Source of the DNA: Spirochaetales bacterium
GTDB taxonomy: Bacteria; Spirochaetota; Spirochaetia; JABMQR01
Direction: 5' to 3'
DNA length: 8,336 nt
NCBI GenBank assembly: GCA_023139255.1
Contig: JAGLNY010000148.1
Location: 1 to 8,336, forward strand
The position numbers were made by a program, and so were the translations under genes. Shown here piece by piece: positions 1-6,489 of this stretch (its first letter is position 1; the number at the start of each line of letters is the position of its first letter). The notes under the pieces were generated by a model that was not told the DNA's origin, ran no database searches, and saw only the letters and a list, made by a program, of their open reading frames with translations.

Positions 1-3
1 CGG

Positions 4-59
4 TCTCCGGTTTTCTGTCTCCTGTCTCCGGCCTCCCGTCTCCTTTCTTCTTTCTTATA
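4..59. repeat. Degenerate 7-bp tandem repeat (TCTCCKG-like)
   Basis: Read in 7-base steps from position 4, the plus strand gives TCTCCGG, TTTTCTG, TCTCCTG, TCTCCGG, CCTCCCG, TCTCCTT, TCTTCTT and TCTTATA. That is about six recognisable heptamers decaying into the stop codon (55-57) of the neighbouring gene. One strand is nearly all pyrimidine. The array may continue beyond the window start. The units are contiguous, with no spacers, so this is a microsatellite-like array and not CRISPR. Its function is unknown. Confidence 0.7.
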
Positions 60-945
60 TCTTAATTTCCTCAGATATTCTTCTGGCATAGAAAACTGTT
101 GAAGCTACAGTTCCCCTGGGAATATCAAGGATTTTTGCAACATTCTCATAATGAATTTTTCCTTGAGCCCGCCTCAGAGCATCATGCAGATGTGTAAGTT
201 GTTTTTGATGCAGTTCTATCTTACAGTTAACCGTTTGATAGGTTTTACTCTCCGGATTAAACCCCCTTAGTTTTGTCTGCAGCTCCAAAAGTGTAAAAAA
301 TGCTGAGTTTCGTTGAGTCTTGAGTTTTTGTACATTTTCATACCGGTCATCCAGACTATCCCTGAGTTCCTGGATCCATGCATTCAGCTTTTCAAATGGA
401 ATACTGCATACGGAAGCCACTCCTGCTGCTACCGACTTTTTAATAATATCGGCGTGTATCAGGGCAATAATCAGCATTTTCTTTTTTCCCTTCATTGTAT
501 TTGGAAATCCATGAAGGCTGGAAGGGGTGTATGACTGTTCCGAATCACAAACAGAAGATTCGTTAAAAAAGTCAGGTTCCTTATCGTAGAATGAAATTTG
601 CTCAACACAATTATAATAAAACTTAGTGTATATTTTTTCTTTTACCATTTCAGCATTGTGAAGTTGTATGAAAGTTTTAATCTGCCAGTAAATAGTATTA
701 CGTAGATAACTTTCAAACGAAACTCCCTGGAACTGATAACGCTTAATAATCCTTTCCAGTTTCGGGACAAGAAAGAGCAGGAACTCACTTGCGTGTTCTT
801 CCTGTAAATATCCTCTTTTAACAGGATAGCGGTAAATGATCAGGTAAAGAGTATTAAAAATTGATTTGCTGTTGATGCCAGATTTCTGGTACGCCAATAT
901 ATCACGGGTGAGCATAGTGACCGTGGAAATGTCTTTTGATCCCAT
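55..945 (-). CDS. Hypothetical protein with sigma-factor-like helices and a C-terminal HTH
   Basis: This is a 296-residue soluble protein with no signal peptide or obvious membrane span. I do not recognise it as a named family. Residues about 50-96 (…LERIIKRYQ..GVSFESYLRNTIYWQIKTF) resemble sigma-70 region 2 in the pattern of an aromatic/Gly turn, F-x-S/T-Y and an amphipathic helix. Residues about 265-290 (YENVAKILDIPRGTVASTVFYARR) read as a helix-turn-helix like sigma region 4. Residues about 160-198 may form another small helical domain, and 187-262 is charged, helical and possibly coiled-coil. The ATG start at 943-945 is supported by a GAGGAGA ribosome site (954-960) 8 bases upstream. The gene follows the clp-lon operon but is separated from it by a terminator-like hairpin, and it has its own sigma-54-like promoter. 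A role as a divergent sigma factor or a DNA-binding regulator is inference. The open frame is clear. Confidence 0.8.
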   Translation of the reverse strand: MGSKDISTVTMLTRDILAYQKSGINSKSIFNTLYLIIYRYPVKRGYLQEEHASEFLLFLVPKLERIIKRYQFQGVSFESYLRNTIYWQIKTFIQLHNAEMVKEKIYTKFYYNCVEQISFYDKEPDFFNESSVCDSEQSYTPSSLHGFPNTMKGKKKMLIIALIHADIIKKSVAAGVASVCSIPFEKLNAWIQELRDSLDDRYENVQKLKTQRNSAFFTLLELQTKLRGFNPESKTYQTVNCKIELHQKQLTHLHDALRRAQGKIHYENVAKILDIPRGTVASTVFYARRISEEIKI

Positions 946-988
946 AGAAAAAGTCTCCTCTGTTTATGATGTTTTGGGATCATACAAA

Positions 989-1004
989 GCAAGATTTGTG
1001 CCAA
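989..1004 (-). promoter_or_regulatory. Sigma-54 (-24/-12) promoter candidate
   Basis: On the minus strand this reads TTGGCAC-AAATC-TTGC, an exact match to the YTGGCAC-N5-TTGC core, with 10 bases between the invariant GG and GC. The expected start would give a leader of roughly 30 bases ending in the GAGGAGA ribosome site of the 296-residue gene, which is a sensible geometry. A sigma-70 alternative is the TATGAT at 980-985, but its -35 partner is poor. No rpoN gene or enhancer-binding protein is visible in the window. Confidence 0.55.
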
Positions 1005-1034
1005 AAAAGAAACCCTATTAATAAACACGGTTTC
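1003..1034 (-). terminator. Intrinsic terminator candidate after nrnA
   Basis: On the minus strand, GAAACC (1029-1034) pairs with GGTTTC (1009-1014) across a 14-base loop and runs straight into TTTTTT (1003-1008). The 6-bp stem and long loop are modest, but the T-run is exact and lies 64 bases past the nrnA stop. That suits the end of the tig/clp/lon/nrnA transcript. Its last two T bases are also the first bases of the sigma-54-like promoter. Confidence 0.5.
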
Positions 1035-1097
1035 AGGCAGGTTTAATGAGAAAATAAATTTTTAATAGATTATATGTAATATGAGTGCTTACAATTA

Positions 1098-2102
1098 CTA
1101 TGAAAGAATGTAATTTGCTATCAGCTCTATTACTGCAGTTTTTGCTTTTTCAAGGTTCATTTCCAGAGTAGCGCCGGATGCTTTCTTGTGTCCGCCCCCG
1201 CCAAAACTTGAAGCAATACGCCCCACATCAACTGAACTATTCGCAGCTGTCCTAAAGCCAACTGTACAGGAAGTTTCTTTCTCCTGTCGGATGTAGACAA
1301 CAACTTCACAACGAACAACGGAGAGTAATTGCGCATACAGTGATTCGGAATCCCGCTCTTTTTCCCCGAATCTTGTATGTTCATCGAGTGTTTCCCAGGT
1401 CATCAGGAGTCTGCCGTCAAACAGTCTCTCGGTTCTTGAAAGCAGTAAGCCAAGCAGCTTCTTTGAGTTGAAAGAACGCTCACCATACATAGTATGATAT
1501 ACATCTTTGGGAGAAGCACCCGCATCTGATAAAGACGCAATCATCTCGAATATCTCGGGCCGTCCCTCAGGTATGTGGCGGAAGAACCCGGTATCAGCTG
1601 CAAGTCCGAAAAGGAGTCGTTGTGCATCCAATTTCGAGACAGGAATGTCAAGAACCTTCATGATATGAAAAATCAGAAAAGTAACAGAGAATGCTTTTGG
1701 TGATATAAACCGGATATCACCAAATTCCGTACCGGATGCATGATGATCTATTATTGCTGTCGTTAATCCTTCAATTTGCTTTTCAAGAGGTGATATCCTG
1801 TCAGGAGTAGAGCAGTCAATAATTATAGCTAACGGATTTGTTTTTTTGAAATCAGGTGGAATAGTATCGTGAAAGAACTCTCTGTAATTCTTGATTTCAT
1901 GTCTGTCAAATGGACCTGGGGAAAGCAGTACAACTTCTTTTCCCAAATAAGTAAGAGTGCTCCCAAGAACAAGCTGAGAGTTAAGGCAGTCAGCATCCGG
2001 ATTTTTATGTCCCAGTATCACAAAATTTGAGTGTGAATTGATCGCCTCAATCAACTCCTTTGGGATCGGGGGATTATGCAGGAGTTTGTCAGGTTTAATC
2101 AT
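1098..2102 (-). CDS. nrnA: DHH/DHHA1 phosphoesterase, NrnA-type (nanoRNase / pAp phosphatase)
   Basis: This cytoplasmic, metal-dependent phosphoesterase has the family's usual two-domain build and length (334 residues). Visible motifs are GHKNPDADC at 31-39 (metal-binding His and Asps), D96 in IIIDCS, the name-giving DHH at 119-121, and D170 in LAADTG. The C-terminal DHHA1 substrate-binding domain carries GGGGHKKASG at 301-310. Characterised NrnA proteins degrade 2-5 nt RNAs and dephosphorylate pAp, and some relatives cleave pApA or c-di-AMP. The exact substrate cannot be told from sequence. The start lies 1 bp after the lon stop (TGA-A-ATG), with an AAGGAT ribosome site (2110-2115) inside the end of lon, so it is co-transcribed and probably translationally coupled. 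It ends in TAG. All key residues are present. Other DHH-family hydrolases such as RecJ are less likely given the short length and compact layout. Confidence 0.9.
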   Translation of the reverse strand: MIKPDKLLHNPPIPKELIEAINSHSNFVILGHKNPDADCLNSQLVLGSTLTYLGKEVVLLSPGPFDRHEIKNYREFFHDTIPPDFKKTNPLAIIIDCSTPDRISPLEKQIEGLTTAIIDHHASGTEFGDIRFISPKAFSVTFLIFHIMKVLDIPVSKLDAQRLLFGLAADTGFFRHIPEGRPEIFEMIASLSDAGASPKDVYHTMYGERSFNSKKLLGLLLSRTERLFDGRLLMTWETLDEHTRFGEKERDSESLYAQLLSVVRCEVVVYIRQEKETSCTVGFRTAANSSVDVGRIASSFGGGGHKKASGATLEMNLEKAKTAVIELIANYILS

Positions 2103-2103
2103 T

Positions 2104-4509
2104 TCAGTTATCCTTTTGGTCGTTATTCGCTGTCAGTAAAGTAATGGATAAAGCTTCCTGAATGTCACTTACATAATGTATGGTTATCTTTTCAAGTACT
2201 TCTTTAGGGATGTCCTCATCGGCATCTTTCTGGTTTTCAGCTGGAAGAAGTATGGTGGTAATACCATTTCTGTATGATGCAAGGACTTTTTCCTTAACTC
2301 CGCCGATAGCCAGGATCCTGCCTGTCAAGGTGATTTCTCCTGTCATTGAAGTATTTTCCAAAATAGGTTTATTCAATAGGGCCGAGAGAATTGCATGAGT
2401 TAAGGTTATCCCCGCAGAAGGACCATCCTTAGGGATCGCACCCTGAGGAACATGAACGTGAATATCATGTTTTTTGAGAATTCCGGCCGGTATATTCAGT
2501 ACAGAACTGTTTGCCTGCAGGTATGACAGGCTGATTCTCGCACTCTCTTTCATCACATCACCAAGATTACCTGTGAGGATCAATTTCCCTTCACCGGGCA
2601 TGAGTGCGGCTTCTACGGTGAGAAGTTGTCCGCCGAGTTCAGTCCATGCCAGACCATTTGCGGTCCCCGGCAGTTTATTCATTGAGATTGTATCAGTACT
2701 AAATAGGGTTTTTCCAATTAACTTGGGCAATGATTTCGCGGTTACGGTTTTTTTGAATCCGGCAATGTCCTCTTTTGTAGGGTGTTGTGACAGATTTTTT
2801 TGTGAGAGAAAATTCCTTGCCAGTTTTCGAAGGACTGACCCAATAACCCGTTCAAGATTCCTGACCCCGGACTCCCTGGTGTATTCACGTATAAGTTTGA
2901 TAATAGCGTTTTTTTGAAACAGAATGTTTGAGGATTCCAACCCGTTTTCCAGAAGTTGTTTAGGAATCAGGAACTTCTCAGCTATCTGAAGTTTTTCAAT
3001 ATCGGAATAACCGGGAATCTCAATGATTTCCATTCTGTCACGAAGTGCTGCAGGTATTGTATGAAGAGAATTTGCTGTTGCGATAAACAGTACCTGGGAT
3101 AAATTGTACGGAATTTCAAGATAATGATCACTGAATGTAGAATTCTGTTCCGGGTCAAGCACCTCTAAAAGTGCAGATGATGGATCACCCCTGAAGTCGG
3201 ATCCTAATTTATCAATTTCATCAAGCAGAAATACCGGATTTATTGTACCGGCTTTCTTCATGGATTGAATTATTCTTCCCGGTAGTGAACCTATATAAGT
3301 TTTTCTATGTCCACGAATTTCTGCTTCATCCCTGATTCCTCCCAAAGACATCCTGATAAATTCACGGTTCAGGGTTCTGGCAACAGATCTGCCAAGAGAA
3401 GTTTTACCTGTTCCTGGAGGTCCTACAAGACAGAGAATTGGACCTTTAAGGTCGCCTCGTATCCATCGAACAGCAATATAATCCAGTATCCGTTCTTTTG
3501 CCTTTATCATATTATAGTGATCTTCATCCAGGATTTTCTTTGCCCGGGGAATATCAAACCGGTCGTCTGTAGATGCAGACCAGGGAATATCGGCCAGCCA
3601 TTCAAGATAGGTACGTATTACACCGGATTCCGGTGCCATCGGCTGGAGTTTCTGCAGCCTGTCAGCCTCACGCCGGGCTTTCTTCAAAACTTCTTCAGGT
3701 GGATTTTTATCTTTGATTTGTCTGAATATTTCATCAGCTTCATCAGCTATATCAGGATTCTTTCCCAGTTCCTTATTTATTTGACGAATCTGCTCATTGA
3801 GAAAATATTCCTTCTGGGCTTGTTCGACACGTTCTTTAACTCTGCGTTGAATATCACCCTGCAGCTTCATCATGGCAACTTCTGTTTCCAGTAAAACAGA
3901 GAGATGTCTGAGCCGGTCTTCCCTGTTAACTATCTGGACAAGTTCAACCTTGATATCAGTATTTACGTTCAGTGTAGAAGCTATAATATCAATAAGTTTG
4001 TCAGGGTATTCTGCCCGGTTGATTTTCTGAGTGATATCACGGGGCATTTTTTTTTGAAAGCCCTGCAGGTTTTGGAAAGATTTACGCACAGTACCCATTA
4101 AAAGGCCGGTATCTCTCTCAATTTCGCGATTCTCTTCAATGGGGGAGACTTTTACAATATCAATATCATGAGATATATTTGTTTTTATGATAGCGGCACG
4201 GTTGAGAGCCTCACCGGTGAACCGGACAGCACCTGTCTGAGTCTCAGTTAACTGAATAATTCTAACTACAGTACCGATTCTGAAAATCTCAATTCCATTA
4301 TTACGGACTGCTTTTTCGGTGTTTTCATGCTGAGGATAGGCAAAAAACAACATCCTGTCTCTCTTGAATGCTAACTTAATAATTTTTGAAATTTCGATGT
4401 TTGAGGTAAAATAGGGAAAGCGCATTGTAGGAAATACGACAAAATCCCTTGATATGAGTAATGGAATTTCTATAAATTCATTTTTTCGGTTAATTCCTAT
4501 AATACTCAT
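2104..4509 (-). CDS. lon: ATP-dependent protease Lon (LonA type)
   Basis: Lon is a cytoplasmic homohexameric AAA+ serine protease that unfolds and degrades misfolded and regulatory proteins. At 801 residues it is full length for LonA. The N-terminal substrate-binding domain spans about 14-200, followed by a charged coiled-coil region (about 200-260). The ATPase has Walker A GPPGTGKT (363-370), Walker B VFLLDEID (426-433, D430/E431), sensor-1 N480, Arg-finger candidates R490/R492 and sensor-2 R550. The protease domain shows PKDGPSAG with catalytic Ser698, and GGVKEK with catalytic Lys741. Their 43-residue separation equals that of E. coli S679/K722. The ATG overlaps the clpX stop by 4 bp (ATGA), and no clear Shine-Dalgarno precedes it (only AAAAAGAT), so translation probably depends on coupling to clpX. 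No transmembrane insertion is present, so it is not LonB. The last codons contain the ribosome site for nrnA. Confidence 0.97.
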   Translation of the reverse strand: MSIIGINRKNEFIEIPLLISRDFVVFPTMRFPYFTSNIEISKIIKLAFKRDRMLFFAYPQHENTEKAVRNNGIEIFRIGTVVRIIQLTETQTGAVRFTGEALNRAAIIKTNISHDIDIVKVSPIEENREIERDTGLLMGTVRKSFQNLQGFQKKMPRDITQKINRAEYPDKLIDIIASTLNVNTDIKVELVQIVNREDRLRHLSVLLETEVAMMKLQGDIQRRVKERVEQAQKEYFLNEQIRQINKELGKNPDIADEADEIFRQIKDKNPPEEVLKKARREADRLQKLQPMAPESGVIRTYLEWLADIPWSASTDDRFDIPRAKKILDEDHYNMIKAKERILDYIAVRWIRGDLKGPILCLVGPPGTGKTSLGRSVARTLNREFIRMSLGGIRDEAEIRGHRKTYIGSLPGRIIQSMKKAGTINPVFLLDEIDKLGSDFRGDPSSALLEVLDPEQNSTFSDHYLEIPYNLSQVLFIATANSLHTIPAALRDRMEIIEIPGYSDIEKLQIAEKFLIPKQLLENGLESSNILFQKNAIIKLIREYTRESGVRNLERVIGSVLRKLARNFLSQKNLSQHPTKEDIAGFKKTVTAKSLPKLIGKTLFSTDTISMNKLPGTANGLAWTELGGQLLTVEAALMPGEGKLILTGNLGDVMKESARISLSYLQANSSVLNIPAGILKKHDIHVHVPQGAIPKDGPSAGITLTHAILSALLNKPILENTSMTGEITLTGRILAIGGVKEKVLASYRNGITTILLPAENQKDADEDIPKEVLEKITIHYVSDIQEALSITLLTANNDQKDN

Positions 4510-5750
4510 GCTGATTTTATCTTTTTAATTTGAATCTCTGGCTTTTTTTTGTCTTCAACAATATCTTTAGTTATTATTATCTCTTTATCTCCCTCAATCG
4601 ATGGAATCTCGAACATGATATCTACCATCATTTTTTCCACGATTGAACGCAAACCTCTTGCTCCGGTTTTCTGTGCAATAGCTTTTTGCGCGATAGCCTC
4701 GATTGCATTCTGCTCAAACTCCATAGTGACATTATCAAGTTTCATGGAAGCCTGATATTGACGGGTAACTGAGTTCTTAGGTTCAGTAATAATCCGCACC
4801 AGATCATTGTGGGTAAGATTTGAAAGGTAAACCTGGATTGGGAGTCTGCCGATAAATTCAGGGATCAACCCGAAATGAATCAGGTCATCGGGGTGCATTT
4901 GCCTGTAAAGACTTTCCAAATCTTTGTTTGAACTTGATTTTACATCAGCGCCAAAACCAAGTGGATGCTGGCTGACTCTTGCCTCAATAACTTTGTCCAA
5001 ACCAACAAAAGCCCCGCCGCAGATAAAAAGAATATTTTTTGTATTCAGTTTAATCATTTCCTGATTTGGGTGTTTTCTTCCCCCCTGAGGCGGGACGGAA
5101 GCTATAGTTCCCTCAATTATTTTGAGGAGAGCCTGCTGCACGCCTTCCCCGGAGACGTCACGGGTAATTGAGACATTTTCAGTTTTCCGTGCAATTTTAT
5201 CAATTTCATCAATAAATATTATACCGCGTTCAGCTGAAGCTATATCATTTGATGCATTCTGGATAAGTTTCAAGAGTATATTCTCAACATCTTCACCTAC
5301 ATAGCCTGCTTCAGTCAGGGTAGTAGCATCGGCAATGGCAAACGGCACATTCAATTTGTTCGCAAGTGTGCGGGCGAGCAGGGTTTTTCCTGTTCCGGTA
5401 GGTCCTATGAGAAGGACATTGGATTTTTCAATCTCAACATCAGAATCATTAATAGTTTCCTGGTGCATAATTCGCTTATAATGATTATATACGGCAACAG
5501 AAAGTGTTTTTTTGGCTGTTTCCTGTCCAATAACATAATCGTCAAGGTACGCCTTAATTTCTTTTGGTGTAGGAACATCGTCGAGAAAAGTTTCTGGGAC
5601 CTGGCTGGTTTCCTCAATAAGGATTGTATTGCAGACCTTGATGCATTCATCACAGATAAACACACCTGGTCCGGCAACAAGCCTGTCAACCTGGTCTGCA
5701 TGTTTCCCGCAAAATGAACAATTTTTAGAAGAACCACGTGTTTTAGCCAT
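4506..5750 (-). CDS. clpX: ClpX, ATP-dependent unfoldase of ClpXP
   Basis: This is the hexameric AAA+ unfoldase that feeds tagged substrates into ClpP. Its 414 residues are typical. The N-terminal zinc-binding domain has four cysteines, C11-x2-C14 and C33-x2-C36. The ATPase shows Walker A GPTGTGKT (116-123), the GYVG pore loop (149-152), Walker B IIFIDEID (177-184), the RKH pore loop (225-227), Arg finger in GLIPEFIGR (R302) and sensor-2 GARGLR (363-368). The ClpP-docking tripeptide is LGF (264-266) instead of the IGF of E. coli and B. subtilis, a conservative change. The ATG at 5748-5750 has an AAGGAG ribosome site (5761-5766) 10 bases upstream, embedded in the last clpP codons; the gap to clpP is 6 bp. 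It overlaps lon by 4 bp. The tail is lysine-rich. The adjacency of clpP and clpX supports a working ClpXP pair. Confidence 0.98.
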   Translation of the reverse strand: MAKTRGSSKNCSFCGKHADQVDRLVAGPGVFICDECIKVCNTILIEETSQVPETFLDDVPTPKEIKAYLDDYVIGQETAKKTLSVAVYNHYKRIMHQETINDSDVEIEKSNVLLIGPTGTGKTLLARTLANKLNVPFAIADATTLTEAGYVGEDVENILLKLIQNASNDIASAERGIIFIDEIDKIARKTENVSITRDVSGEGVQQALLKIIEGTIASVPPQGGRKHPNQEMIKLNTKNILFICGGAFVGLDKVIEARVSQHPLGFGADVKSSSNKDLESLYRQMHPDDLIHFGLIPEFIGRLPIQVYLSNLTHNDLVRIITEPKNSVTRQYQASMKLDNVTMEFEQNAIEAIAQKAIAQKTGARGLRSIVEKMMVDIMFEIPSIEGDKEIIITKDIVEDKKKPEIQIKKIKSA

Positions 5751-5756
5751 GAATAT

Positions 5757-6359
5757 TTAACTCCTTGTCAGAACGCTGTCAACAATGCCGTAAGCAACAG
5801 CTTCCTCTGCCGTCAAAAAATAATCCCGCTCAAGATCAGCTGCTATAACAGATTCATCTTTTCCCGTATGAAGGGCAAAGTAAGATGTAGTCATTTTTTT
5901 CAGCCTGATAATTTCTTTTGCCTGAATACTGATATCTACTGCCTGTCCCTGGACACCTCCCCAGGGTTGGTGAATCATTACTCTTGAAGAGGGAAGGGCA
6001 TAGCGCTTTTCCCTGGTTCCTGCAGTAAGAAGCAGAGCTGCGATAGAGGCAGCCTGCCCAAGACAGATCGTCTGAATATCCGGCTTTATATACTGCATCG
6101 TATCATAAAGAGCCAGACCTGCTGTTACACTACCGCCGGGTGAGTTGATATACACGCTGATATCGCGCTCCGGATCCTGGGATTCCAGGTAAAGAAGCTG
6201 TGCTACTACAAGATCTGCAGTAGGGTCGTTTATTTCTCCGTCAATAAAGATTATACGTTCTTTTAATAATCTTGAAAATATATCATATGAACGTTCCCCA
6301 ATTCCAGTTTGCTCAACCACTATGGGAACCAAACTATTCATTTTTACAATTTCAGACAT
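5757..6359 (-). CDS. clpP: ClpP, proteolytic subunit of Clp protease
   Basis: This serine peptidase forms the 14-subunit barrel that ClpX caps. Its 200 residues match the family. The triad is visible: Ser105 in GQAASIAA, His130 in SRVMIHQPWGG and Asp179 in ERDYFLTAEEA. Their spacing (25 and 74 residues from Ser) is the same as in E. coli ClpP. The oxyanion-region INSPGGSV is at 71-78. The ATG at 6357-6359 is preceded by a strong AGGAGG (6364-6369), though only 4 bases away. A second Met at residue 7 would be too far from it, so the first is preferred. There may be a short propeptide, as the maturation site is not obvious. A 120-bp gap separates it from tig and holds its own promoter within two perfect dyads, so clpP-clpX-lon-nrnA can probably be expressed apart from tig. 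Confidence 0.98.
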   Translation of the reverse strand: MSEIVKMNSLVPIVVEQTGIGERSYDIFSRLLKERIIFIDGEINDPTADLVVAQLLYLESQDPERDISVYINSPGGSVTAGLALYDTMQYIKPDIQTICLGQAASIAALLLTAGTREKRYALPSSRVMIHQPWGGVQGQAVDISIQAKEIIRLKKMTTSYFALHTGKDESVIAADLERDYFLTAEEAVAYGIVDSVLTRS

Positions 6360-6418
6360 ATATCCTCCTGGTTATATGTGTAGCATTTTTTGCAAGAGCA
6401 ACCTATTGGTCACAATCA

Positions 6419-6445
6419 GAAGTTTTCGTACTATACGAAAACTTC
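6419..6445. promoter_or_regulatory. Perfect 12-bp-arm dyad over the clpP -10 (operator candidate)
   Basis: Arms GAAGTTTTCGTA (6419-6430) and TACGAAAACTTC (6434-6445) are exact reverse complements around a 3-base centre. On the minus strand the TATAGT -10 hexamer spans the centre. No T-run follows on either strand, so it is unlikely to be a terminator. A dimeric repressor site is the natural reading. As RNA it could also form a stem, but the predicted start falls within it. Confidence 0.6.
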
Positions 6446-6458
6446 AAATCCATGTAAA
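6430..6458 (-). promoter_or_regulatory. Sigma-70-type promoter of clpP-clpX-lon-nrnA
   Basis: On the minus strand -35 TTTACA (6453-6458) and -10 TATAGT (6430-6435) are 17 bases apart, each matching consensus at 5 of 6 positions. Transcription would begin near 6423 and give a leader of about 65 bases before the clpP ATG. This is the best sigma-70 promoter match in the gaps around the protein-coding genes. Confidence 0.6.
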
Positions 6459-6465
6459 CATGGAT
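6448..6465. promoter_or_regulatory. Perfect 8-bp-arm dyad over the clpP -35
   Basis: Arms ATCCATGT (6448-6455) and ACATGGAT (6458-6465) flank a 2-base centre. The -35 hexamer TTTACA covers the centre. It is separated by only 2 bp from the neighbouring dyad and has an unrelated sequence, so it could be a site for a different regulator. Confidence 0.5.
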
Positions 6466-6469
6466 CGCT

Positions 6470-6489
6470 GCCTCTCATGTTACTGAGGC
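6470..6489 (-). other. Weak stem-loop around the tig stop codon
   Basis: GCCTC/GAGGC arms (6470-6474, 6485-6489) enclose a 10-base loop that contains the tig TAA. No T-run follows, so it is a poor terminator. It may be incidental or a 3'-end processing or stability structure. Confidence 0.3.

Noticed and set aside
4..59. CRISPR array
   Set aside because: The 7-bp units are contiguous with no spacers.
840..1028. Small 62-codon minus-strand frame over the start of the 296-residue gene
   Set aside because: It spans the terminator, promoter and start of the real gene in another frame, with no ribosome site.
1083..1091. GAGTGCTTA, a half of the CIRCE heat-shock operator
   Set aside because: The partner half TTAGCACTC is missing at 9-base spacing, and it lies at the 3' end of the operon.
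3307..3894. 195-codon open frame on the plus strand
   Set aside because: It lies inside lon, antisense to conserved AAA+ motifs, with no family-like features or ribosome site.
6419..6445. Dyad as an intrinsic terminator of tig
   Set aside because: No T-run follows on the minus strand, and the -10 hexamer lies at its centre, so a promoter/operator reading fits better.
6428..6445. Resemblance to a loxP-type recombinase site (TATACGAA)
   Set aside because: Only a short half-site similarity. The spacer is 3 bases and not 8, and there is no recombinase or mobile element nearby.
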